A stretch of 6,875 bases of DNA from Deltaproteobacteria bacterium (lineage in GTDB: Bacteria > Desulfobacterota > BSN033 > UBA1163): the NCBI GenBank assembly GCA_016875255.1, contig VGRU01000193.1, forward strand, positions 1-6,875, read 5' to 3'. The position numbers and the translations under genes are program-made. Below, one piece after another: positions 1 to 5,401 of the stretch. The notes beneath the pieces are model-generated. The model was not told where the DNA came from, did not search any database, and saw only the letters and a program-made list of their open reading frames with translations. How positions within the stretch are numbered: the first letter of the stretch is position 1; every line of letters starts with the position of its first letter.

Positions 1-211
1 ATTCTTTAATCTTTTTAAGAAGTTCCAGGCCATCCCAATCGGGCAGCCTCATGTCAAGAAGAATGAGATCTATGATATTTTTTTTGATGACCGAAAGGGT
101 TTCGCTCCCGGAACCCACTGAATAGACTTCATATTCTCCCTTCTTTAAAACATCATAGAGTGACTCTTGCATCACTTCATCGTCATCGACTATGAGAACA
201 GATGGTTTCAT
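1..211 (-). CDS. Response regulator, N-terminal receiver part (runs off left edge)
   Basis: This is the first 70 residues of a response regulator; the rest lies beyond the window. The visible part is a CheY-like receiver half. It has the acidic cluster D9-D10-D11 after a hydrophobic beta strand (SVLIVDDDE), the predicted phospho-acceptor D53 in LILLDMRLPDWDG, and the following P57 and G61. The ATG (211-209) overlaps the TGA of the upstream histidine kinase gene in an ATGA arrangement, so the two are very probably translationally coupled and form a cognate kinase/regulator pair. The start MKPSVLIVDDDE and pairing with a soluble PAS kinase are typical of NtrC/AtoC-type sigma54 activators, but the output domain is not visible and a stand-alone receiver is equally possible. 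Confidence 0.92.
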   Translation of the reverse strand, partial: MKPSVLIVDDDEVMQESLYDVLKKGEYEVYSVGSGSETLSVIKKNIIDLILLDMRLPDWDGLELLKKIKE

Positions 212-1350
212 AAATTTTCGAATGTCTCCGGCAAATTAATGATAAAAGAAGTTCCTTTCTCCCATTGGCTATCGACTTTAATGGTGCCTCCGTGCTTCTT
301 AATGATTTGATAGGTGATGGAAAGACCTAATCCAATCCCTTTGGGCTTGGTCGTAAAAAAAGGGTCGAAAATCTTTGGAAGAATGTGGGGAGGAATGCCT
401 TTTCCTGTATCCGAGACAACCACCCTCACATAATTCTGCATGGAACCATCCAACGAAGGGATGACCACAGGGTTCGCTTCAATTTTAAGCTCACCGCCGC
501 CAGGCATGGCCTGAATGGCGTTCAAAAAGAGATTTAAAAAGGCCTGGTGCACCTGTATCTTATCAACCCTTATCCTCGGAAGCTTCGGATGATAGGTTTC
601 CACAAACCGAATTCCTTTATCGGCAATCTCTTTGATGAGAAACGGAATAATGGCATTGATGATCTCCTTGATATGACAGGGAACGAGAAGAAGCGTCTGC
701 GGTTTAGCAAAAGAGAAGAAGGTCTTGAGAAGTTCATTTAAGCGATCGATCTCTTTCGTGATGCGATTTAAATATTCCCTTTTCGGATCCTCCTTTCCCA
801 TCTCCTCACCGAGCGCCTGGGCTGTGGTCTTTATCCCCGCGAGGGGGTTGCGGATCTCATGCGCAATACCGGAAGCCAGTTTTCCAAGAGAGACCAGTCG
901 ATCCATCTTTAATATCTCTTCCTGAATTCGATAGACCTTTGTCAGATCACGAAAAATGATAATTTTCCCGATGGCTTCACCGCTTAAGCTCAGGTGGTAA
1001 TTGATCGTAAATCCGACAGGGATTTCGTTCCCCTCCTTTCTATTCATCCGGCCTTCTCTTCTCGTATCGAGGTTATCGGATTGATCAAGAAAGGAGTGTG
1101 AAACATTCAGCTTCTCATTTAATCCGAAAAGGCCAAAAGGTTTTCCGATGACCTCCCCTTTCGAATAGCCCAATATCTTCTCCCCGGCCTGGTTAATATA
1201 GGTAATCGTGTCATTCATTTCGGTAATAATAATCCCACTCCCAATGCTTTCAATGAGGCTCTCGGTGATATTTGTGCTGCTTTCCAATGCCTGATTCAAC
1301 CGTACGCCTTCACTCTCTCTTTTCTCTGCCTGGCCCATACTTCCTGTCAT
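208..1350 (-). CDS. Soluble PAS-domain sensor histidine kinase (NtrB-like)
   Basis: This 380-residue cytoplasmic histidine kinase has no signal peptide or membrane segment. Residues about 27-140 form a PAS sensor fold (GSGIIITEMNDTITYINQA, then GKIIIFRDLT at its end). The HisKA dimerisation domain follows, with the phospho-acceptor H164 in GIAHEIRNPL. The ATPase domain shows the N box (N273-N277), G1 box DTGKGIP (D314), F box IFDPFFTTK (328-335) and G2 box GIGLGL (338-343), so every catalytic motif is present. The gene begins 33 bp after the CheW-like gene and ends in a 4-bp overlap with the response regulator that follows, its probable partner. The architecture resembles NtrB/AtoS-type kinases without their membrane sensor. 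The PAS ligand cannot be read from the sequence. A second ATG 12 bp downstream is possible, but its AGGA lies only 3 nt upstream; GGGA sits 7 nt before the chosen start. Confidence 0.95.
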   Translation of the reverse strand: MTGSMGQAEKRESEGVRLNQALESSTNITESLIESIGSGIIITEMNDTITYINQAGEKILGYSKGEVIGKPFGLFGLNEKLNVSHSFLDQSDNLDTRREGRMNRKEGNEIPVGFTINYHLSLSGEAIGKIIIFRDLTKVYRIQEEILKMDRLVSLGKLASGIAHEIRNPLAGIKTTAQALGEEMGKEDPKREYLNRITKEIDRLNELLKTFFSFAKPQTLLLVPCHIKEIINAIIPFLIKEIADKGIRFVETYHPKLPRIRVDKIQVHQAFLNLFLNAIQAMPGGGELKIEANPVVIPSLDGSMQNYVRVVVSDTGKGIPPHILPKIFDPFFTTKPKGIGLGLSITYQIIKKHGGTIKVDSQWEKGTSFIINLPETFENL

Positions 1351-1383
1351 CGAACGATCCCGACTTATCCGGTGATCCAGCTC

Positions 1384-2529
1384 TTAAAGTTTCTCAAAGT
1401 CCAAAATGGGAATTTTCATGGGAAGATCTTCATAAGTCCAGCGGATCATCCCCAGAAGATGGGCGCTGGAATCCCCTCCCTGCTCCAAAAAACCGTATAG
1501 CCGATTCAAAACCCTATCCATCATCAGACCTTTATATTCTACGTCCCCTTTAAGGATCAACACCTGCCGCTCTTCCTCCTGATCCATTCCGGAGATGGAA
1601 AACAAGTTCCCTAAATCGATCATCCTCACCTCAAGCCCTTTTAGTCGGACATTCCCCGATTGAATCATTTTTTTAGTATGCGGACTGGAAACTTTGAATA
1701 GTTTAAAGACCTTATCGCTCTCAACTCCGAACAATTTCTCCCCTGTTTTGAAGACGGTTACTCTCGTCTTCAAAGGACTCCCATCCCCGATTCGTGGTCC
1801 AGGGCTTTCTGCCGGCCTTTCGTGAGCGGCTAAATGCTGATTCATTGTTTTTATCATTTCGTTCAGTCTTTCTGAGAAGGACTCCATTCTCTGGATGATC
1901 TTTTCCACCAATTCTGGTTTCATCAGAGAAGGCTCTGCTTTCCCCTCAGGCGCTTCCACTTTAACAGAAGGGGGTTTGGATTTGACCTCCTGGAGCTCTT
2001 CCAGGCATGAAAATCTTGCCTCGATGCCGGCATGGGCCAATTTCTTATAAACGTTGAGGTTGTCTTCTGCCTCCAATCTCATTAAAAGCTTAAGCGTTTC
2101 CTTTGAATCGAGCAAAAAACGAATGAGGTGGGGTTGAATTCCTTCTTCATTCTGGATCATATAATTTAATACCCTGACCATTCGATTTAATACGCTGGAG
2201 ATGTCCGGTGACTCCTTAAAGCCCTTCCACAGGGCGAGGACTTCCTCCACTGTCTTTCCGAGATTCTCTTTGGTGATCTCCCATTCCAGTGAAAGGAGCT
2301 GTGTCTCCAATTTTTCAAGAGGGCTGGAAGCTGAAGGAGTCAACGGAGCAGGCGGAACCATTTCCCATTCGGCCTCTCTCCTCTCCTGAAAGACATCGGG
2401 AGGCGGAGGGCTGACTGGCGCGCTCTTCATTGGCTCTCTTCCCTTCTCTATAAAAAGCCTGTCAACAGCGGCATCGATCTCCTTTTCTAATCCTTTCAGA
2501 TCCTCTTCTGCGATGGTTTTTTCTATCAT
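1384..2529 (-). CDS. CheW-domain protein with long helical N-terminal extension
   Basis: This 381-residue cytoplasmic protein carries a CheW-like domain at its C-terminus (about residues 256-381). The domain is seen in TVFKTGEKLFGVESDKV, the hydrophobic core VRLKGLEVRMIDLGNLF, ERQVLILKGDVEYKGLMMDRV and the closing LLGMIRWTYEDLPMKIPILDF. Such domains dock onto CheA kinases or chemoreceptors. Ordinary CheW is about 160 residues, so this is much longer. The N-terminal 70 residues are charged and then proline-rich. About 74-165 is a predicted all-helical block starting with LETQLLSLEWEIT, a motif I associate from memory with CheW-linked deltaproteobacterial proteins. About 204-237 is a likely coiled coil. 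It follows mglA after a repeat-filled gap of 242 bp and precedes the histidine kinase by 33 bp. No CheA or receptor is visible. It may scaffold the Mgl proteins or a remote Che array; that is inference. Confidence 0.88.
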   Translation of the reverse strand: MIEKTIAEEDLKGLEKEIDAAVDRLFIEKGREPMKSAPVSPPPPDVFQERREAEWEMVPPAPLTPSASSPLEKLETQLLSLEWEITKENLGKTVEEVLALWKGFKESPDISSVLNRMVRVLNYMIQNEEGIQPHLIRFLLDSKETLKLLMRLEAEDNLNVYKKLAHAGIEARFSCLEELQEVKSKPPSVKVEAPEGKAEPSLMKPELVEKIIQRMESFSERLNEMIKTMNQHLAAHERPAESPGPRIGDGSPLKTRVTVFKTGEKLFGVESDKVFKLFKVSSPHTKKMIQSGNVRLKGLEVRMIDLGNLFSISGMDQEEERQVLILKGDVEYKGLMMDRVLNRLYGFLEQGGDSSAHLLGMIRWTYEDLPMKIPILDFEKL

Positions 2530-2541
2530 CGATCTCCCCTT
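2530..2541 (-). promoter_or_regulatory. Ribosome binding site that sets the CheW-like start
   Basis: On the minus strand AAGGGGAG (2541-2534) stands 4 nt before the ATG at 2529-2527. A further in-frame ATG lies at 2550, but choosing it would place this Shine-Dalgarno inside the coding sequence and leave the start without one. The 2529 start is therefore preferred, which removes seven residues (MFYKGRS). Confidence 0.75.
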
Positions 2542-2560
2542 ATAAAACAATGGTTTCGTC

Positions 2561-2593
2561 TAAAGGTAACGGTAAGGATGCCCGTATCGTTAA
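2561..2593. repeat. 33-bp repeat, inverted copy of 6691-6724
   Basis: Read on the minus strand, this stretch matches 6691-6724 on the plus strand through TAACGATACGGGC and ACCGTTACC, with a few mismatches and one single-base gap between them. Weaker similarity seems to extend roughly 15 bp further toward 2609. It abuts the 146-bp repeat at 2592, so the gap between mglA and the CheW-like gene is nearly all repeat sequence. Function unknown. Confidence 0.75.
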
Positions 2594-2737
2594 ATTGAAA
2601 ATCACGTTACTCGTTGTCCCTGCCCGCCGTAAAGATACCTTGGCAGGCGGGGAAGCTCGTATCGAGACTCGTGAATAGAATCCGGATGCTCGAGCTTCGT
2701 TCGTCGAATCTCCAGCATCGATACGAGCATCGTCACC
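2592..2737 (+). repeat. 146-bp palindromic dispersed repeat, copy 1
   Basis: This element is about 91% identical (13 differences by eye, no length change) to 5045-5190 in the same orientation. It contains two foldable parts. CCCGCC (2623-2628) can pair with GGCGGG (2646-2651). A longer stem is formed by GCTCGTATC (2655-2663) with GATACGAGC (2720-2728), extended by GAGACTCG (2664-2671) against CGAATCTC with one mismatch. An 8-bp self-complementary GCTCGAGC (2688-2695) sits in the loop. It lies between mglA and the CheW-like gene, both leftward, so it would be transcribed if the operon reads through. It encodes nothing convincing; it is probably a non-autonomous mobile or REP-like element. Confidence 0.88.
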
Positions 2738-2771
2738 TTAGGATAACGTCCTCCGTCATTTCTAAAGGGAC

Positions 2772-3398
2772 TCATCTCAATTGTTCATCAACGAGCATAA
2801 TCTTTCGGCTTACATCTTTCACGACCAACTTGCTGATTTCCCTTAAGGTCTCAAACACTCCCGCCCCTTTCAATGCGCTGGCAGAAAAGGATGGGACTTT
2901 TAACATGGAATTGAGATCTTTATCCAATGTCTCAACCGGAAGGAGCTCAGAATCCGTCCCATCCAGGTCCCGTTTATTATACTGGATGACCAATGGAATC
3001 GTTCGGATGCTGATGCCCTTCTCCGCCAGGTTTTTTGCGAGATTGATAAGGCTTTCGATGTTTTTCTTCCTCTGAACCTTTAACGAATCAGCGACAAAAA
3101 CAACGCCATCTACCCCTTTTAGGACCAATTTTCTGGTGGCGTCGTAATGAACCTGTCCTGGAACGGTATAAAGCTGAACTCTGACATCAAACCCTCTAAT
3201 CTTTCCTAAATTCAGGGATAGGAAATCGAAAAAGAGGGTCCGATCTCCCCGTGTATCGATGGAAACCATCTTCCCCTTGCTGTCTTCGCCCATCTGCGCA
3301 AAAATATACTGAAGATTCGTAGTCTTTCCGCAGAATCCGGCGCCGTAATAGACGATTTTGCATTGGATCTCGTCTTTACTGAAGTTAATAAAAGGCAT
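2772..3398 (-). CDS. mglA: MglA-like small Ras-type GTPase
   Basis: This 208-residue protein belongs to the MglA family of bacterial Ras-like GTPases (about 195 residues in Myxococcus). It opens with the family-typical MPFINFSKDEIQCKIVYYG. The P-loop is G19-AGFCGKTT (19-27), R53 lies in RGDRT, the switch-II region is TVPGQ (78-82) followed by HYDATRKLVLKGVDGVVFVADS, and the guanine-specificity motif is NKRDL (141-145). R53 and Q82 fall at the same numbers as the intrinsic arginine finger and catalytic glutamine described for MglA, so the protein should hydrolyse GTP. MglA-GTP marks the leading pole and directs gliding or type IV pili in known systems. The partner MglB-like gene lies 114 bp upstream, the usual mglB-mglA order. 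The start at 3398 gives the canonical N-terminus and has AAGGAG upstream; an ATG at 3458 would add a 20-residue tail with no family counterpart. Confidence 0.94.
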   Translation of the reverse strand: MPFINFSKDEIQCKIVYYGAGFCGKTTNLQYIFAQMGEDSKGKMVSIDTRGDRTLFFDFLSLNLGKIRGFDVRVQLYTVPGQVHYDATRKLVLKGVDGVVFVADSLKVQRKKNIESLINLAKNLAEKGISIRTIPLVIQYNKRDLDGTDSELLPVETLDKDLNSMLKVPSFSASALKGAGVFETLREISKLVVKDVSRKIMLVDEQLR

Positions 3399-3408
3399 GA
3401 AACCGTTT

Positions 3409-3414
3409 CTCCTT
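3409..3414 (-). promoter_or_regulatory. Ribosome binding site of mglA
   Basis: AAGGAG on the minus strand lies 10 nt before the ATG at 3398-3396, within GAAAGAAGGAGAAACGG. It supports the 208-residue reading over the longer 228-residue one. The spacing is slightly long. Confidence 0.7.
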
Positions 3415-3512
3415 CTTTCATGAGATTTCTGGAAAAGTCCGGAAATCTTTGATTCCACCGATTAGGAATTGATTACATCGAGAGCGTGTGTAGTAGTTTT
3501 TCAGAGCTCTCT

Positions 3513-3953
3513 TCATAAAAGCCGCTGCGGCTCCAAAATAGGGATTTCCTTTTTCTCCTTAAAGATCGAGACGAGGGCATTTGAAAGCTCGTCGGCAATC
3601 TGATTAATTCGCAGCCTGATCAGGCCCAGAGAGGTCTTATCGTCGAAAAGGGTGACCATGATGACATGTTCGCCAACGGCGGTGAAGTAGACGTTTTCGC
3701 TCTTCCCTTTATGGAAAAGAAGGGTGAATTCCTCTTCACCAAGAATCTTGGCGATCTCAGCCGTAGCTCCGAAGTTTGCTGCGGTCAGCGCGGAAAGAGA
3801 CAGAACATCAATCTCCAGATTGTCTCCGTATTGGGCAATCAGCTGTCCGGATCGATCGATCAACAGGACCGAATGGGCAAGGGAAGAAGTAACCACCTTG
3901 TCCAAAAAAAAGTTGATCTTTTTCAGATCTTCCCTTGTGATGATGATGTTCAT
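3513..3953 (-). CDS. mglB: MglB-like Roadblock/LC7-domain protein
   Basis: This 146-residue protein has a Roadblock/LC7 fold over most of its length. It shows a leading helix (LKKINFFLDKVV), the strand pair HSVLLIDRSGQLIAQYGD (28-44), the long helix DVLSLSALTAANFGATAEIAKILG (49-72), and the strands FTLLFHKGKSENVYFTAVGEHVIMVTLFDD, closed by a C-terminal helix. Roadblock proteins of the MglB type dimerise and act as GTPase-activating partners of MglA, marking the lagging pole in Myxococcus. The immediate mglA neighbour downstream supports that role here. AAAGGA lies 6 nt before the ATG. The C-terminal tail (EIPILEPQRLL) is short and may reach the GTPase, as the MglB tail does in other systems; that is inference. 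The symbol rests on fold and gene order. Confidence 0.88.
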   Translation of the reverse strand: MNIIITREDLKKINFFLDKVVTSSLAHSVLLIDRSGQLIAQYGDNLEIDVLSLSALTAANFGATAEIAKILGEEEFTLLFHKGKSENVYFTAVGEHVIMVTLFDDKTSLGLIRLRINQIADELSNALVSIFKEKKEIPILEPQRLL

Positions 3954-3990
3954 CGATTTCCTTTATGGGAACCTCTAATAATTCCGAATT

Positions 3991-4083
3991 TGTCACTCCG
4001 GTGAAAACCGGAGTCCAGTGGCTGAGATAGTTCCCGACTTTCGTCGGGACGACGTCTGGATTCCGGCTTTCGCCGGAATGACA
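3991..4083. repeat. 93-bp REP-like element with three hairpins and inverted ends
   Basis: The element starts TGTCACTCCGG and ends CCGGAATGACA, so its two ends are imperfect inverted repeats that continue inward to GTCCAG and CTGGA. It folds as three tight hairpins. CTCCGGT/ACCGGAG (3996-4013) has a GAAA loop. TCCCGAC/GTCGGGA (4032-4049) has a TTTC loop. ATTCCGGC/GCCGGAAT (4060-4079) has a TTTC loop. The GTCATTCCGGCGAAAGCCGG consensus is a familiar dispersed bacterial repeat. It sits between the PATAN regulator and mglB, where it could modulate read-through or mRNA stability; no T-tract follows on the minus strand. Confidence 0.9.
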
Positions 4084-4097
4084 TTTTTAGAGTAGCT

Positions 4098-4787
4098 TTA
4101 TATCTTTTCATCATTCCTTCGCATGCCTTCCATGAGCAGATGCTCCCAGTTCTGATAGATTGTCTGCATCGGAGGCGTCACTCCCATGTTAAAAGTAAAT
4201 TCCCCCTCCTGCCAGCTTAGAATATGGTAAAAAGCATCCGTCCCTTTCTGACTCCCACATTCCGCATGAATGACTTCTCCCTCATTTAAATAGATCGTTC
4301 CCTTCTCTCCATCTTTGATCACGGTCAATGCAGTGGTCAAGCGGCTAAGGCAATTCATCTGAATCACATCGGTCAATTGAAGACCCACCACCGTGCCCCG
4401 AAACCCCTTCTTTTTTCCGATATGATCGATGATGATCTTCCGGATGTCGTTTATTTCAAAGGGTTTCTCAATATAAACAATTGCTCCCCGGCGATTCGCC
4501 TCTTTCTGAACATCCGAGGACCCGTAAGCGGTCATGATAATGAACTTGATCTTCGGATATTCTTTCTTCACTTTCACCAGCAGATCCAGCCCATTGACAT
4601 CGGGCATTCGAATGTCAGAAATAACCAGATCGATATCATTCTTCTTAAATTGGTTCAGGGCTTCTTTTCCATTATTGGCAATGAGCACCTCGTATTTATC
4701 CCTGTCTTTGGAAAGGCTTTTCGACATGCTCCATGTCAATGTCTCTTCATCATCAACAATCAAAACCTTTTTTAAATTCTTAACCAT
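4098..4787 (-). CDS. Response regulator: CheY-like receiver fused to PATAN (DUF4388) domain
   Basis: This 229-residue protein has a receiver domain at residues 6-123 and a PATAN/DUF4388 domain at about 128-225. The receiver has all key residues: D12-D13 in LIVDDEE, phospho-acceptor D58 in LVISDIRMPDVNG, T86 in IIMTAYG and K108 in IEKPF. The second domain shows GTVVGLQLTDVIQMNCLSRLT, the GTIYLNEGEVIHAECG turn, KGTDAFYHILSWQEGEFTF, and a C-terminal ENLLMEGMRR-like helix (HLLMEGMRR). PATAN domains occur in cyanobacterial PatA/PixG phototaxis regulators and in many deltaproteobacterial regulators, where they mediate protein contacts rather than DNA binding. It is the first gene after the strong promoter at 4976-5004 and lies just upstream of mglB/mglA, so it is a natural candidate to carry a phosphorylation signal to the GTPase switch. 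GGAAAG lies 7 nt before the ATG. Confidence 0.94.
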   Translation of the reverse strand: MVKNLKKVLIVDDEETLTWSMSKSLSKDRDKYEVLIANNGKEALNQFKKNDIDLVISDIRMPDVNGLDLLVKVKKEYPKIKFIIMTAYGSSDVQKEANRRGAIVYIEKPFEINDIRKIIIDHIGKKKGFRGTVVGLQLTDVIQMNCLSRLTTALTVIKDGEKGTIYLNEGEVIHAECGSQKGTDAFYHILSWQEGEFTFNMGVTPPMQTIYQNWEHLLMEGMRRNDEKI

Positions 4788-4819
4788 GATTAATCTTTCC
4801 GATGAGTATTTTTTAACCC

Positions 4820-4865
4820 CCCGTTAGAAATCACATCCCCTCCCCTTTTTGGAATTCCTAACGGG
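4820..4865. repeat. Palindrome in the leader of the minus-strand operon
   Basis: CCCGTTAGAAAT (4820-4831) and ATTCCTAACGGG (4854-4865) are inverted repeats of 12 bp with one mismatch; the outer 8 bp (CCCGTTAG/CTAACGGG) are perfect. The 22-nt loop is C-rich on the plus strand and purine-rich (AAAAAGGGGAGGGG) on the minus strand. It lies about 33 nt before the ATG of the PATAN regulator and after its promoter, so it would be in the 5' leader. No T-tract follows on the minus strand, which argues against a simple terminator. It may be a dispersed repeat, an operator or a translational control hairpin. Confidence 0.75.
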
Positions 4866-4975
4866 ATAAACCTATCGGAAAGTTAATAAGCAAAATAAGT
4901 GCCAAAAGCATTAAATATCTTAATCACTTAATCTATTAGAATGTCTCATGAATTTCACGAAATACGATTGCCTCT

Positions 4976-5004
4976 ATTATAATGAATGGTTGAAAATTGG
5001 TCAA
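4976..5004 (-). promoter_or_regulatory. Sigma70-type promoter of the PATAN-mglB-mglA operon
   Basis: On the minus strand TTGACC (5004-4999) and TATAAT (4981-4976) are separated by exactly 17 bp. This is one mismatch from the full consensus with optimal spacing, in an AT-rich stretch. Transcription should start near 4969, giving a leader of about 180 nt before the PATAN regulator ATG at 4787. The same ATTATAAT also contains TATAAT on the plus strand, but no -35 is seen for that direction. Confidence 0.78.
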
Positions 5005-5044
5005 TATTTATCCACCTGGAAAGAAATTTCTACGAAGACTTACG

Positions 5045-5190
5045 AAAATGAAAATGACGTTTCTCGTTGTCCCTGCCCGCCGTACAGTTAACCTGGCAGG
5101 CGGGGAAGCTCGTATCGAGACTCGTGAATTGAATCTTGATGCTCGAGCTTCGTTTGTCGAGTCTCCCGCATCGATACGAGCATCGTCACC
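5045..5190 (+). repeat. 146-bp palindromic dispersed repeat, copy 2
   Basis: This is the second copy of the element at 2592-2737, in the same orientation and the same length. Its long stem is better preserved than in copy 1. GCTCGTATC (5108-5116) pairs with GATACGAGC (5173-5181), and GAGACTCG (5117-5124) pairs perfectly with CGAGTCTC (5158-5165), leaving a 7-nt bulge. CCCGCC (5076-5081) and GGCGGG (5099-5104) form the first hairpin. It sits upstream of the operon promoter in the divergent gap. Short open frames cross it on both strands but follow the repeat and not a gene. Confidence 0.88.
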
Positions 5191-5225
5191 CATAACCGTT
5201 TGACGCCCTTTATAATTTCAAGAAC

Positions 5226-5254
5226 TTGACTTTTTCCGGTTCTTTGATTAAGTT
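5226..5254 (+). promoter_or_regulatory. Possible promoter for the TPR gene
   Basis: TTGACT (5226-5231) is a good -35 box. The hexamer 17 bp downstream is TAAGTT, which matches only 3 of 6 positions of the -10 consensus, within an AT-rich stretch. It lies about 145 bp before the TTG start. It is the best sigma70-like candidate seen upstream of this gene, but weak. Confidence 0.3.
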
Positions 5255-5301
5255 TTGAGTTATTAAGGAGAGCGTGGTATTATTTGAGTCTAAGGGAGGA
5301 C

Positions 5302-5346
5302 GTAGCGTCCCGCCAGTGGCGGGACTGAAATTTTGCGCTACAAAAT
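5302..5346. repeat. Compact multi-hairpin repeat in the TPR leader
   Basis: GTCCCGCC (5307-5314) and GGCGGGAC (5318-5325) form a perfect 8-bp stem with a 3-nt loop. An outer pair GTAGCG (5302-5307) with CGCTAC (5336-5341) and a further ATTTTG/CAAAAT hairpin (5330-5335/5341-5346) allow alternative folds. It lies about 50 bp before the TPR start and looks like a dispersed palindromic repeat. It could affect expression if transcribed, but no regulatory class is recognised. Confidence 0.75.
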
Positions 5347-5387
5347 GCGAATCGTTTCATGCTCTGGATAATAAATGCTTTAAAGAA

Positions 5388-5401
5388 GAGGGACCCTTTT
5401 G
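5388..5401 (+). promoter_or_regulatory. Ribosome binding site and TTG start of the TPR gene
   Basis: GAGGGA (5388-5393) lies 5 nt before a TTG codon at 5399-5401. An in-frame TAA at 5381-5383 blocks any longer reading. The next in-frame ATG comes only at codon 17, inside the first TPR helix. The TTG start is therefore the best choice. Confidence 0.7.

Noticed and set aside
1272..1553. Plus-strand 93-codon frame across the kinase/CheW-like junction
   Set aside because: It is antisense to two well-supported genes and has no ribosome site or recognisable protein features.
2542..2560. TATAAG near 2537-2542 on the minus strand as a -10 box for the CheW-like gene
   Set aside because: It overlaps the ribosome binding site and has no acceptable -35 at 16-18 bp.
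2614..3075. Plus-strand 153-codon open frame overlapping mglA and repeat copy 1
   Set aside because: It is antisense to a clear GTPase gene, begins inside a dispersed repeat and shows low-complexity Ser/Leu/Arg composition with no family features.
2772..3458. A longer 228-residue reading of the MglA-like gene starting at 3458
   Set aside because: The added 20 residues have no counterpart in MglA proteins, whereas MPFINFS at 3398 is the typical start and has AAGGAG upstream.
3480..3511. GAGAGC/GCTCTC inverted repeat between mglB and mglA as a terminator
   Set aside because: The stem is only 6 bp with a 20-nt loop and lacks a T-tract on the minus strand. The mglB-mglA pair is normally co-transcribed.
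2592..5190. The repeated palindromes as a CRISPR array
   Set aside because: There are only two copies more than 2 kb apart, each 146 bp, with genes between them and no spacer structure.
4997..5203. Short open frames on both strands through repeat copy 2 (also 5008-5193 minus)
   Set aside because: They are created by the palindromic repeat; the copy at 2592-2737 does not preserve them as equivalent frames with starts and stops.
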